Source: Candidatus Cybelea sp.
GTDB lineage: Bacteria > Vulcanimicrobiota > Vulcanimicrobiia > Vulcanimicrobiales > Vulcanimicrobiaceae
Direction of reading: 5' to 3'
DNA: 64,000 nucleotides
Assembly: GCA_036489315.1 (NCBI GenBank)
Contig: DASXFZ010000055.1
Coordinates: 1-64,000, forward strand
How positions within the stretch are numbered: position 1 is the first letter of the stretch; every line of letters starts with the position of its first letter. Under the pieces are notes generated by a model, which did no database searches, was not told where the DNA came from, and saw only the letters and a program-made list of their open reading frames with translations. The translations under genes were made by a program, and so were the position numbers. Shown here in pieces: positions 25,813-34,613 of the stretch.

Positions 25813-28800
25813 ATGTGCAGACAGCGTAATTTTGTCGTACTCATTTTGACGAGCATCCTCGGATTTGCGTTTTCCGCCGGCACCGGGCTCGCCGGAACGA
25901 CGGGCTCGCTGACCGGAACGGTGGCCCACAGTGCCACCGGTGCGCCGGTCGCCGGCGCGAGAGTCGCGGTCGTCAGTCCATCGCAGACGACGACCGTAAC
26001 GACGGATGCCGCGGGGCGATTCTCGATACTCTCGCTGGCGCCCGATACCTACACGATCACGGTCTCGAAGGACGGTTTCGAAACCTCGACGATTACGGGC
26101 ATCTCCGTCTTCGCCGACCAGGTGCAGGCGTTACGCGTTCCGCTTGCGCCTTCGATGCGGACGATCGCCCACGTTACCTCGCGCTCCAGCATGGATGTAG
26201 TCAAATCGGGCACGACGACCGACGTTTATTCGGTCAACTCGACGATGACCGCGGCCGCGGCCGGCCTCGGCGGCGGCGGCAACTTGAACAACGCCTACTC
26301 GGCGATCGCTGCGGTACCGGGTGCGTTCGTGCCGCCCAACCAGCAGGGCTGGGATCAGACCGTCTACATTCGCGGCGGCAACTACGACCAGGTGGGCTAC
26401 GAGTTCGACGGCGTCCCGGTCAATCGTTCGTTCGATAACTATCCCGGCGGGACGGCCGGCACGCTGGGACAACAGGAACTGCAGGTGTATACCGGCGGGG
26501 GAACCGCCGGCGAGAGCGCGACCGGCCTCGCCGGCTTCATCAACCAGGTCATCAAGACCGGAACCTTCCCAGGATATGCCAACGTCAACGCCGGTTTGGG
26601 CACGCCGACCTATTACCACAACCTGCAGGTCGAGGCCGGCGGCGCGACGCCGGACCGGATGTTCTCCTACTACGTCGGAATCGGCGGCTACAATCAAGAT
26701 TACCGATATCTCGACCAGTTCAACGGTTCGAATCTCGGCGACGTCTGGGGCTATCCGGCGATCGCCTACAACACGATCAATCTGCCTTTCGGCGGCGTTT
26801 TCCCGGAGTGCTCGTACAAGCCGCCCAGCGGCTCGGGCTGGTACGGCGGCCCGAACGCATCGCCGGTCTACAACCCGTACGGCTATAAGGACTTCGGACT
26901 TGCGGGCACGATGAGTCTGCCGGTCGGCACGCATCGGAACCCGGGCTGCTATCAGACGCTCTCCCCGGCCTATGCGAGCTACTCGAACATCGGCGATCGC
27001 GAGAACGTCCTCAACCTGCACATCGGCGTTCCGCACCGCCGCGACGCCGGCCGCGACGACATCCAGATCCTATACAACGTCACCTCGTTGCTCAGCTCGT
27101 TCTACAGCTCGCAGAACGACCTCGGACCCCACGTCATCAATCAGCTCAGCCAGGCGATCTACGGTGAAAACGTGCCGGAGGTCTGGGGCGACTTCGTTAC
27201 CTGGCCGTCCCACACGCAATTCGGCCAAAACCCGACCGGCATCGCGCCGGTCCCCTACTTCGACCCGGGCTCGCCCGGCAACCGCTGCGCGAACGTCGAT
27301 CCGTACGGCTTCTACGCCGGCGTGACGCTCAAGGGCCAGTGCGCCGCGGGAACGTTCTCGGCGGTTCCGGCCGACGCGCGCGACACGTTCTGGAACAACG
27401 CGTCGATCTTCAAACTACAGTACCAGCACAACATCGGCTCAAACGCCTACTTCCGTATCTACGGCTACACGTTCTACTCCGATTGGCTGCAGACCAGCCC
27501 GCTCAGTTACGGCACGCCGTTCTACGGTTTCGGCGTCACCAGTTACGACTACGAGCTCGAGTCCCACACCCGCGGGCTCGCCTTTACCTTCGCCGATCAG
27601 CTCAGCACGCAGCACCTGCTCAACGTCGACGCCAACTATACGACGGCGACGACCAATCGCTATAACAACACGAACTTCAACAACTTCCTCAGTACGAGCG
27701 CGACCAATCTCACCAACGGTAAGCAGTGCTTTGCCTATGCTGCCGGCAGCTTCGAAGGTGAGTCGTATAAAGCGGGGCAGCCGGCGCCGTGCAACAGCCC
27801 CGTAACGAGCGGCTCGTTCCTCTATCCCGAGCCCGGCTCGCCGAAGGTTCCCGGCGCGAACTGGCAGGTCACGTTCACCGGCGACTCCGGATTCCTCAAC
27901 AACGTCACTCCGAACTTTACCTCGGTCGCGCTCGAAGATCACTGGACGCCGACCGACAAGCTCAACGTCGATCTCGGGCTGCGTGGGGAAGAGTACGCGT
28001 ACAATCTCGCCAACACGTCGAGCAACGGCCAGAACTTCTGGTTTCTCGCCGGTCAGAACGAGTTCTGTTACAATCCTCAGACGCTTCAGCCGTACTTCAT
28101 CCCCTCGCCGCCCGCGAGCGGACGGCCGGCGACGCCTTTTATCGGTTTCAACTGCCCGCTGGATAACTCGATTCCCGCGCACCCGGTGCAGACCGTGCAT
28201 CCCGACGGAAAAAGCGGCCATCTGCTGCTGAGCAACAGCTACAGCCCGACGCTGGCGGACTACGCCCTGACACCGCGCATCGGTGCCACCTATACGGTCA
28301 ATCCCGACACGGTACTACGCTTCTCGGCCGGGCGCTACGCGCAGGAGCCCGAGACTTATCAGGTCCAGTACAACGCGAAGGACAACAACCTCGCCTACGA
28401 TCTCTTCCAGGCCTTCTGGCAATACGGGTATACGACGCCCAAACACGACCCGGCGGTGCAGTACTCCGATAACTACGACGCGTCGTACGAGCGCCGTTTC
28501 AAAGGCACGGACATGTCGATCAAGCTGACGCCGTACTATCGTTACGCTACCAATCAGGTCTATAACATCAGCCTTCCTTTCGGTTTGACCGGCGGTCTCA
28601 ACTCCGGCGTCGAGCGCGTCGACGGTGTCGAGTTCGAGTTTACGAAGGGCGACTTCGACAAGAACGGCCTCTCCTTCTTACTTTCGTACACCTACACGAA
28701 CGCGGCGGAGCGCTGGGCCAACTATCCCGGCACCTCGCTCAACCCGATCGATCCGTACAACCAGAACATCGCGAACTTCAACGGGCTCACACGCGCCGGC

Positions 28801-29607
28801 GGCGGATCGCAGTGCTATGAAAACGACAAGGCCGGGAACGTGTATCCCGATCCGCGCTGCATCCGGCTCAACCCGAACTACAACGGGGTGATCTTAAATC
28901 CGTACTACAAGATGGCGCCGCAGCCGCTGCTCGACCGCAACGGCTGGTATCCCGTCGGCCTGGATTTCGCCTACCTTTCACCCAACGTCGTCAGCGCGAT
29001 CGTCAACTACAAGCACAACAAGTTTGCGATTTCGCCGGCGCTGACGTTCAACGAAGGCCAACCCTACGGCAATCCCGCGGATGTCAACGGTTTGGATCCG
29101 CGTACCTGTGCGCGCAACTCGACCCACATCCCCACTGCGCCGAACAAGTTCCAGGCCGACTACACGACCTGCGGCCTGGCGGCGACCCAGAACGGAACGG
29201 AGCCCGGAATTTTGGCGATTCCGAATCCGCAGACCGGCGTCTTCGACAGCTTTGGCCAGTTCCGGCAGCCGGATCAGCTGAATTTCAGCCTGCAGATGTC
29301 CTATCAAGTCACCCCGCGGGTCAAGGTCAACGCGCTCTTGGCCAATCTGGTCAACGCCTGCTTCGGCGGCTCGTCGGAGCCGTGGACCAAGCAGTATCCG
29401 CCCAACAGTTACACCTGCGGTTACATCGCCAACTACTATTACACTGCGAACTTCTATAACGGCGCCTCGCCCAACGACAAGTTCGCCAACGGGGTGCCGC
29501 TCAATCCCGCCTTTGCGAACTCCTACATACCGGCCTATGCCGATACGAACGCGTTCACACTGCCAAACCCGTTCAACGCCTACTTCTCGGTGAACGTCAC
29601 CCTATAG
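25813..29607 (+). CDS. TonB-dependent receptor with N-terminal carboxypeptidase-regulatory domain
   Basis: The 1264-residue protein has a signal peptide (about 1-27), then a carboxypeptidase-regulatory-like beta-sandwich (about 30-110, [40 protein letters not shown]). A plug domain follows with [19 protein letters not shown] and a very long Tyr/Asn-rich beta barrel ending [11 protein letters not shown]. It would import a nutrient across the outer membrane with TonB-ExbBD energy. ATG 25813 is preferred since the signal peptide follows at once; readings from 25672 lack one. It sits between hutU and hutH, facing both, which suggests uptake of histidine-containing peptides or a related nitrogen source. 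Confidence 0.9.
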   Translation: MCRQRNFVVLILTSILGFAFSAGTGLAGTTGSLTGTVAHSATGAPVAGARVAVVSPSQTTTVTTDAAGRFSILSLAPDTYTITVSKDGFETSTITGISVFADQVQALRVPLAPSMRTIAHVTSRSSMDVVKSGTTTDVYSVNSTMTAAAAGLGGGGNLNNAYSAIAAVPGAFVPPNQQGWDQTVYIRGGNYDQVGYEFDGVPVNRSFDNYPGGTAGTLGQQELQVYTGGGTAGESATGLAGFINQVIKTGTFPGYANVNAGLGTPTYYHNLQVEAGGATPDRMFSYYVGIGGYNQDYRYLDQFNGSNLGDVWGYPAIAYNTINLPFGGVFPECSYKPPSGSGWYGGPNASPVYNPYGYKDFGLAGTMSLPVGTHRNPGCYQTLSPAYASYSNIGDRENVLNLHIGVPHRRDAGRDDIQILYNVTSLLSSFYSSQNDLGPHVINQLSQAIYGENVPEVWGDFVTWPSHTQFGQNPTGIAPVPYFDPGSPGNRCANVDPYGFYAGVTLKGQCAAGTFSAVPADARDTFWNNASIFKLQYQHNIGSNAYFRIYGYTFYSDWLQTSPLSYGTPFYGFGVTSYDYELESHTRGLAFTFADQLSTQHLLNVDANYTTATTNRYNNTNFNNFLSTSATNLTNGKQCFAYAAGSFEGESYKAGQPAPCNSPVTSGSFLYPEPGSPKVPGANWQVTFTGDSGFLNNVTPNFTSVALEDHWTPTDKLNVDLGLRGEEYAYNLANTSSNGQNFWFLAGQNEFCYNPQTLQPYFIPSPPASGRPATPFIGFNCPLDNSIPAHPVQTVHPDGKSGHLLLSNSYSPTLADYALTPRIGATYTVNPDTVLRFSAGRYAQEPETYQVQYNAKDNNLAYDLFQAFWQYGYTTPKHDPAVQYSDNYDASYERRFKGTDMSIKLTPYYRYATNQVYNISLPFGLTGGLNSGVERVDGVEFEFTKGDFDKNGLSFLLSYTYTNAAERWANYPGTSLNPIDPYNQNIANFNGLTRAGGGSQCYENDKAGNVYPDPRCIRLNPNYNGVILNPYYKMAPQPLLDRNGWYPVGLDFAYLSPNVVSAIVNYKHNKFAISPALTFNEGQPYGNPADVNGLDPRTCARNSTHIPTAPNKFQADYTTCGLAATQNGTEPGILAIPNPQTGVFDSFGQFRQPDQLNFSLQMSYQVTPRVKVNALLANLVNACFGGSSEPWTKQYPPNSYTCGYIANYYYTANFYNGASPNDKFANGVPLNPAFANSYIPAYADTNAFTLPNPFNAYFSVNVTL

Positions 29608-31131
29608 GCGGCGGCCGATCGCGGCTTCGGCCGCGCCGGCGAACGCGCGGGAGGCAATCAGCTCGCGCGCGGCGGCGATGTCGGGCGCAGGGCTGCGATC
29701 GGCGATAAACGGCGCGATGCGTTCGTGCGTGATCTCATGTGCCGCCGCGGTGCCCCGCCCCGGGTGCAGCGGTTTGCGGAAGTCCGCGGCCGCCATCGCA
29801 CCGAGCAGCTCGCATGCAAGCGCACCCTCGACGTTCTCCAGAACGCGCATCAGATTGTTAGCCGAGGTCATGCCCATGCTGACGTGGTCCTCTTGACCGG
29901 CCGAGGTTGGGATCGAGTCGACGCTCGAGGGCCACGCGTAGCCTTTGTTCTCGTTGACTAGCGCCGCGGCGGTGTACTGCACGATCATCAGGCCCGACTG
30001 CAGCCCGAGACGGTGCGCGAGGAAGAGCGGCAAGCCGCGGTCCTCCGCATTGAGCAGCAGGTAGAGCCGCCGCTCGGCAATCGAGGCCAATTCGGAGATG
30101 GCGATCTTCAGAAGATCCAGCACGATTGCAACCGGCTCGCCGTGAAAGTTGCCGCCCGAGACGAAGTCGCCGTCTTCGGGAAAGACGAGCGGATTGTCGG
30201 TAACCGAGTTGCTTTCGATCTCGGTGACGCGCCGCACGTGAGCGATCGAGTCGCGCACCGCCCCATGCACGACCGGGACGCAGCGAAACGAGTAGGGATC
30301 CTGCACTCGCTCGCACTCGACGTGCGAGTGGACGATCTCCGAATCGGCCAGCAACTCGCGGAGATTGCCCGCAACGCGTTCCTGACCGGGATGGGGCCTC
30401 AGGTCGTTGAGGCGGCGATCGAAGACGCGATCGCTCGCCAGATAGGCTTCCAGCGACATCGCCGCGATCACGTCGGCTGCAGCCGCAAGCCGTTCCGCGC
30501 GCAACACGCCGAGCGCCGCCACCGCGGTCATGACCTGCGTACCGTTGACGAGGGCGAGCCCCTCCTTTGCCCCAAGTGCAATCGGTTCGAGGCCGGCGCG
30601 CTCGAGCGCTACGGCACTTGGCATGCGCTCGCCGCCGTAGTAGCATTCGCCCTCGCCGATCAGCGCGAGCGTCATGTGCGCGAGCGGCGCGAGATCACCG
30701 CTGGCGCCGACCGAACCTTGGCAGGGCACGACTGGCGTAACGCCGCGCGCGAGCATACCAAGGATCAGGTCGAGCGTCTCAAGCTTGACGCCGGAATGAC
30801 CGGCCGAGAGCGAGTTCGCGCGAAGGACGCTCGCAGCGCGCACGATCGGAATCGGCAACGGCTCGCCGGTGCCCGCCGCGTGGCTGCGGACGAGGTTGAG
30901 CTGCAGCTCGGCGGCGTCTTCGGGCGCGACGGCGATGTTCGCAAGCCGGCCGAAGCCGGTCGTTACACCGTAGATGCGATCGCCCGCGGCGAACTTGCGG
31001 TCGACGAAATCGCGGGCGCGCCGCACGCGCTCGCGCGCCGCCGAGGTGATCCCGACGCGCGCCCCGAGCGCCGCCGCCTCAACCGCCTCGAGCGTCAGAT
31101 GGCGCCCGTCGAGCTCTAGAGTTTCGACCAA
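29602..31131 (-). CDS. hutH: Histidine ammonia-lyase
   Basis: The 509-residue enzyme has CQGSVGASGDLAPLAHM with Ala143-Ser144-Gly145, which cyclise to the MIO electrophile, plus YGVTTGFGRLAN and EDHVSMGMTSANNLM. These match HutH, including lengths on both sides of the MIO loop. It removes ammonia from L-histidine to give urocanate. Its 3' end overlaps the convergent receptor stop by 6 bp. Its start lies inside the end of the upstream secreted-protein gene. It is separated from hutU by the receptor gene and read from the same strand as hutU. Confidence 0.96.
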   Translation of the reverse strand: MVETLELDGRHLTLEAVEAAALGARVGITSAARERVRRARDFVDRKFAAGDRIYGVTTGFGRLANIAVAPEDAAELQLNLVRSHAAGTGEPLPIPIVRAASVLRANSLSAGHSGVKLETLDLILGMLARGVTPVVPCQGSVGASGDLAPLAHMTLALIGEGECYYGGERMPSAVALERAGLEPIALGAKEGLALVNGTQVMTAVAALGVLRAERLAAAADVIAAMSLEAYLASDRVFDRRLNDLRPHPGQERVAGNLRELLADSEIVHSHVECERVQDPYSFRCVPVVHGAVRDSIAHVRRVTEIESNSVTDNPLVFPEDGDFVSGGNFHGEPVAIVLDLLKIAISELASIAERRLYLLLNAEDRGLPLFLAHRLGLQSGLMIVQYTAAALVNENKGYAWPSSVDSIPTSAGQEDHVSMGMTSANNLMRVLENVEGALACELLGAMAAADFRKPLHPGRGTAAAHEITHERIAPFIADRSPAPDIAAARELIASRAFAGAAEAAIGRRL

Positions 31132-31634
31132 TCCGAGGGTGCCGGTTTAGCGAAGGGCGGCCCGTTCTGGATGACGATCGTTTCGCGATCGCGCAGCGCG
31201 ATCTCGCGCGGATCCTTACCGTGCCAGAGCGTGCCGTTGAGCCAAATACTCAAGCGTTTGCCATGCGGAGCCTGCACGTCGGAGGCCTTCGTCCAACTCA
31301 GGTCTTCGCCCCAAATATCGAAGAACTGGCCGAGCGTGAAGGTACGCACGACCGGCGATTCGATGTGAATGTAGCCGTCGCCGCTGTGGGTGTGAACCCA
31401 ATACAGACAGGTGCCTTGGCGCGGGATGCCGATCATCGCCGGAATCGTGAGCGACTTGCCGCGATTGAATATCTGCAGGCGGGTATGAATGTGCTCGACC
31501 GTACCTTCTTGCGCATCGCAGTGGATCCCGTCGATCGGAAGCCCGCCGAAAAGGCTCTGCGCGACCGTCGCCGGGCCGCTCGCATGAATCAATAGAGCAA
31601 GGAGCAACGGTATGGGCTGCATGGCAATTTCCAT
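31116..31634 (-). CDS. Secreted protein of unknown function upstream of hutH
   Basis: From ATG 31634 the product is 172 residues; ATG 31622 is also possible. It has a short signal peptide (IPLLLALLIHASGPATVAQS) and a domain with IDGIHCDAQEGTVEHIHTRLQI, CLYWVHTHSGDGYIHIESP and FTLGQFFDIWGE. The repeated His motifs suggest metal binding or a cupin-like fold. It resembles proteins I recall as uncharacterised in acidobacterial and WPS-2 genomes. The stop lies 16 bp inside hutH, so the two are likely co-transcribed, but a link to histidine use is only inferred from this. Confidence 0.65.
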   Translation of the reverse strand: MEIAMQPIPLLLALLIHASGPATVAQSLFGGLPIDGIHCDAQEGTVEHIHTRLQIFNRGKSLTIPAMIGIPRQGTCLYWVHTHSGDGYIHIESPVVRTFTLGQFFDIWGEDLSWTKASDVQAPHGKRLSIWLNGTLWHGKDPREIALRDRETIVIQNGPPFAKPAPSDWSKL

Positions 31635-31899
31635 TCTATGTGCATAACGGAAAAAACCTGTGGACAGCTTGTGAATTGCAGGCTGCGACACTTGTCGACC
31701 CAAGCTTGCGCGTGCTACGCTTTTCGAGCTTCGAATCCAATCCGAAGTGCGACGAACGCATCGCTCGCGACCAATGCATTTAGGTGTGAAACGCCGTGAT
31801 GAACGTCGATTCCACTGCAGCGGTCAAACCGCTTGTCCGGCGTCGGTGGGGCTCTCCGACCAGGTAGCCAAACAGGCGAGGCAAGTGCGTGAATGCGTC
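31635..31899. other. Gene-free region leading into the tandem repeats
   Basis: No credible gene is seen. On the + strand the stretch holds two perfect hairpins: AGCGGT-CAA-ACCGCT at 31819-31833 and GTCGG...CCGAC at 31842-31860. GGGCTCTCCGAC near 31849-31860 can instead pair with GTCGGAGCCC at 31898-31907, which overlaps the first terminator-like stem. The alternative pairing looks like an attenuator but is unproven. Confidence 0.35.
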
Positions 31900-32211
31900 G
31901 GAGCCCGTTGAGGCCTCGCTTCAACGGGTTCTGTTTTTTTCTCGCTTCGTCACCCGTTGGGCCGGGTTATGCCCGGACGACTCGGACGCTCGTCGTGGCG
32001 CATCCGGCGCCACTCCTGCTCGCGCGCTCGTCCGCTCCGGCATCCGTGCCTGCGCGAACTCGTCTCGACGCCTCGCTGTCCGGGCATAACCCGGCCCAAC
32101 TCACCATCAAGATAAAAGGGCCCGTCGGTGTGGGGCTAGCAGGTTCCGAAGCACATTCGGCGCGTGCTCTCGCTTCTTGGCGACCTGGTCATCGCGGCTT
32201 GCGTGGAGGTT
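31900..32211. repeat. Tandem REPIN-like element, unit 1
   Basis: The unit starts at GGAGCCCGTTGAGGCC. It holds a terminator-like hairpin, then a pair of perfect 23-bp inverted arms at 31956-31978 and 32078-32100 (left arm begins GTTGGGCCGGGTTATG). Each arm has an internal CCGGG-TTATG-CCCGG hairpin, and the 99-bp spacer contains GGCGC-ATCCG-GCGCC. The tail runs to GCGTGGAGGTT. Almost the whole unit recurs 319 bp downstream. Paired hairpin arms around a ~0.1-kb spacer is REPIN/BIME architecture; no RAYT transposase is in this window. Confidence 0.75.
31904..31940 (+). terminator. Terminator-like hairpin of repeat unit 1
   Basis: CCCGTTGA (31904-31911) pairs with TCAACGGG, with a 9-base loop, and is followed by TTCTGTTTTTTT. 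This is the form of a rho-independent terminator for + strand transcripts. No obvious gene upstream needs it, so it may be part of the repeat itself. Confidence 0.6.
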
Positions 32212-32218
32212 TGTTGTT

Positions 32219-32556
32219 GGAGCCCGTTGAGGCCTCGCTTCAACGGGTTCTGTTTTTTTCTCGCTTCGTTACCCGTTGGGCCGGGTTATGCCCGGACGAC
32301 TCGGACGCTCGTCGCGGCGCATCCGGCGCCACTCCTGCTCGCGCGCTCGTCCGCTCCGGCATCCGTGCGTGCCTGCGCGAACTCGTCTCGACGCCTCCCT
32401 GTCCGGGCATAACCCGGCCCAACTCACCATCAGGATAAAAAGATCCGTCGGTTTGGGATCCCGGCGGCCTCGAAGTTTCGGCTAGCAGGTTCCGAAGCAC
32501 ATCTGCGCGTGCTCTCGCTTCTTGGCGAACTGGTCATCGCGGCTTGCGTGGAGGTT
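32219..32556. repeat. Tandem REPIN-like element, unit 2
   Basis: This near copy of unit 1 has the same terminator-like hairpin and the same 23-bp arms, at 32275-32297 and 32401-32423. Compared with unit 1 it carries a 4-bp insertion (GTGC) in the spacer and about 22 extra bases before the shared GCTAGCAGGTTCCGAAGCAC tail. The arms have not diverged at all, while the tail has, so the arms appear to be under constraint or recently copied. Confidence 0.75.
32223..32259 (+). terminator. Terminator-like hairpin of repeat unit 2
   Basis: Same stem (CCCGTTGA with TCAACGGG) and same T-run (seven T after TTCTG) as in unit 1. Confidence 0.6.
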
Positions 32557-32577
32557 GAGGTGCGTGGTGTTTTTGGT

Positions 32578-33633
32578 TTATGGGGCGATGCTGACTGATT
32601 CGCCGAAGGGTTGGGTTGGGGGCGATTGCAGCCTGCTAAGCGGGCCGCCGCCGGCCGGATAGTGCCAGAGGTTGAAAAGGCTAAGGCACTGCAAGTTGCC
32701 GCCGACGATGGCGGTGCCCTGGGTTTGATTGAGCGGCGTGTTCTTGGCGCCGACGACGAAGGGCTGCGGAACGCGCACGCCGCCGTCGCAGGAGGCATCC
32801 TTCAGAACGGTCGAGCCCGCTTTCTGAAGATTGCCCGACTGCTCTTCGGTTACTTGGTAGACCGCGGTGATCGTCTGGCCGCCGTAATACTGATCGGTAA
32901 GGATGAGGTGCGTGCCATCCCACATGACACCGCCTCCCAGGCCGATTGTAAAGTTCAGCAGTTTGACGGGACCGCGAAGCGTCGTTCCGTCGTGCTCGAG
33001 CTCGCAGACGGTCACGATCGACGCGTTGCTCCCCTCCACGTAGAGGTTGCCTTTCTTGCCGTAGCCGGGCGACCACATATCCTCATCGCAAGCCGAGCTT
33101 TTGAAGACGTTCGCGCTGCCCGCGGCCTTTTTGTAGATCTGCAGCTCGGCAGGGAGGTCGAGGTTGGCGACGGCGAGGTTTCCGGTCGTCGGATCGACCG
33201 AGCATCCCGCGGAGTGGCCGGCTCCATGTAGGGTTTTCAGCCGGGTGACACCGCCATGGGCGAACTCTACGACCGCCGTGGAATCGAGATTGGTGATCCA
33301 GACGTTGCCGCCCTTATCCACACACTGGCCGTAAGGCTTGGCGAAACCCGTCAGCCGTCCGACCAGCGCGCGGGTTCTGTAGTTGTAAATGAAGACGTCG
33401 TCGGTTCCCCAGTCGGAGACGTAGAGCAGTTCCTTTACCTTCGCCGCGTCGGGCAACATCCACGAATGGCCGCGATCGGGATGGCTCGGCGCCGGCTGCG
33501 TCAAGAGCATCGCGGTCAGCCGTGCCGACGAGAGAGCCGTCAAGCCGCTCTCCTGGCCGCCCGGCAGCGCCTGTGCGCAGGCTGTAAGAAGGGCGGCGCC
33601 GATCGCGCCAATTGCAAATACCCAGCGGCTCAT
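32578..33633 (-). CDS. Lipoprotein with NHL/SMP-30-like beta-propeller
   Basis: The 351-residue product has a lipobox LLTAC (Cys19). A repeat-rich body follows with LLYVSDWGTDDVFIYNY, GQCVDKGGNVWITN, VVEFAHGGVTRLKTL and DPTTGNLAVANLDL, the blades of a six-bladed propeller like SMP-30/virginiamycin-B-lyase folds. It would sit on the membrane facing the periplasm or outside. No catalytic metal site can be pinned. A paralogue with the same order of motifs lies at 53845-54924. It overlaps the WYL regulator gene upstream (ATGA). Confidence 0.8.
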   Translation of the reverse strand: MSRWVFAIGAIGAALLTACAQALPGGQESGLTALSSARLTAMLLTQPAPSHPDRGHSWMLPDAAKVKELLYVSDWGTDDVFIYNYRTRALVGRLTGFAKPYGQCVDKGGNVWITNLDSTAVVEFAHGGVTRLKTLHGAGHSAGCSVDPTTGNLAVANLDLPAELQIYKKAAGSANVFKSSACDEDMWSPGYGKKGNLYVEGSNASIVTVCELEHDGTTLRGPVKLLNFTIGLGGGVMWDGTHLILTDQYYGGQTITAVYQVTEEQSGNLQKAGSTVLKDASCDGGVRVPQPFVVGAKNTPLNQTQGTAIVGGNLQCLSLFNLWHYPAGGGPLSRLQSPPTQPFGESVSIAP

Positions 33634-34613
33634 TGGGCGTACTTCTTCGCTACTTCTTGGGCCAACGCTGCAATGCGCGCGCGCACGGCCTCGGGCGCGA
33701 CCACCTCTGCCTGCGCTCCCCAGCCGAGAACCCAGCGGACCAGCTCGTCGACGTCGGCAACGCGATACGTGATCTCAGCCGTTCCGTCGCGCCGCTGTGC
33801 GATCCTGCGATCGGCAACGATGTGCGCCGCCGCCGCAGCCTTGGCGACGCGCGGCGCGAACCGGACGCGGACGTCGGTCGTCTCGTCGCTGTGAAGCACT
33901 CCGCTGATCGACGCCGCCGCGTAGGCCTCCACGTTGAAGCCGTTCGGGCGCACGAACGTCTTTGCGAGCACTCGCGGCTCGCTGACGCTGTCCACCGCGA
34001 AGGTGCGCTTGTCGTTGCGAGTGTGATCGTGCGCCACACAATAGACTCGCCCGGCGTTGATGATGAAGCCGTACGGGTCGACCGTGCGCGAGCTGCTGCG
34101 TCCCTCCTTATCGCGATATTTGAAGCGAACGCTCCGTGACGAGCGCTCTGCCGACGAGAGCAATGCGAAGGCACGCTCGCCGCGTTTGTCGAGCGAGACT
34201 TCGGAGAGACGAAAGGCGACGGGCGTAGCCGCGTCGACGCGGTCCCGCGCGCCGCGTCCCGCGCTTCCGACGAGCTTTTCCGCGACGTCGTCGATCGAGG
34301 CACCGATCGTGCCGCCGATGCTTGCGCCCAACGACCGCAGCGCGACCAAGCCGAACAGCTCGCCGTTGCTGAGATCGAGCCGCTTGAGACTGTAGCCTTG
34401 GGCGAACCGGTAGACGTTTGCCGCGCGATCGAAGTAGAGCGGGAAGCCGGCGTTGGTAAGGATCGCAAGATAGCGCCGCAGGCTGCGCGTGCTGGGCGCG
34501 CGGCCGCTCTCGGCAATCTTCTCTTTGAGCGCTTCGAACGAGTGACGGCCCTGATCGATCGCATTGAGCAAGCGCACCAGCAGAATGACCTTCGATTCGC
34601 CCTCAGCGCTCAT
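33630..34613 (-). CDS. WYL-domain transcriptional regulator
   Basis: The 327-residue protein has an N-terminal winged helix (RLLNAIDQGRHSFEALKEKI, SRRSLRRYL-like recognition region). The middle and C-terminal WYL domain has VRFKYRDKEGRSSSRTVDPYGFIINAGRVYCVAHDH, where Tyr/Leu in the 'GRVYCVAH' strand correspond to the WYL-type ligand strand. A WCX-like tail ends the chain. Such YafY-type proteins sense nucleic acids or small ligands and repress nearby genes. It lies between a surface protein gene and the propeller lipoprotein gene with ATGA overlaps at both ends, so it probably governs this three-gene operon. Confidence 0.85.
   Translation of the reverse strand: MSAEGESKVILLVRLLNAIDQGRHSFEALKEKIAESGRAPSTRSLRRYLAILTNAGFPLYFDRAANVYRFAQGYSLKRLDLSNGELFGLVALRSLGASIGGTIGASIDDVAEKLVGSAGRGARDRVDAATPVAFRLSEVSLDKRGERAFALLSSAERSSRSVRFKYRDKEGRSSSRTVDPYGFIINAGRVYCVAHDHTRNDKRTFAVDSVSEPRVLAKTFVRPNGFNVEAYAAASISGVLHSDETTDVRVRFAPRVAKAAAAAHIVADRRIAQRRDGTAEITYRVADVDELVRWVLGWGAQAEVVAPEAVRARIAALAQEVAKKYAQ

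Noticed and set aside
25747-25929. N-terminal extension of HutU
   Set aside because: Urocanate hydratase similarity begins a few residues after ATG 25746, and the extension overlaps the divergent receptor signal region.
31893-32438. 181-codon + strand open frame across the repeats
   Set aside because: It is low-complexity, rich in Arg/Ser/Pro/Ala, repeats itself because of the DNA repeat, and spans two terminator-like hairpins.
31900-32556. CRISPR array or integron attC cassette array
   Set aside because: Only two copies of a ~320-bp unit occur, with no short repeat-spacer pattern and no cas genes. GTTGGGC and GCCCAAC ends resemble attC cores, but their orientation is reversed and no integrase is present.
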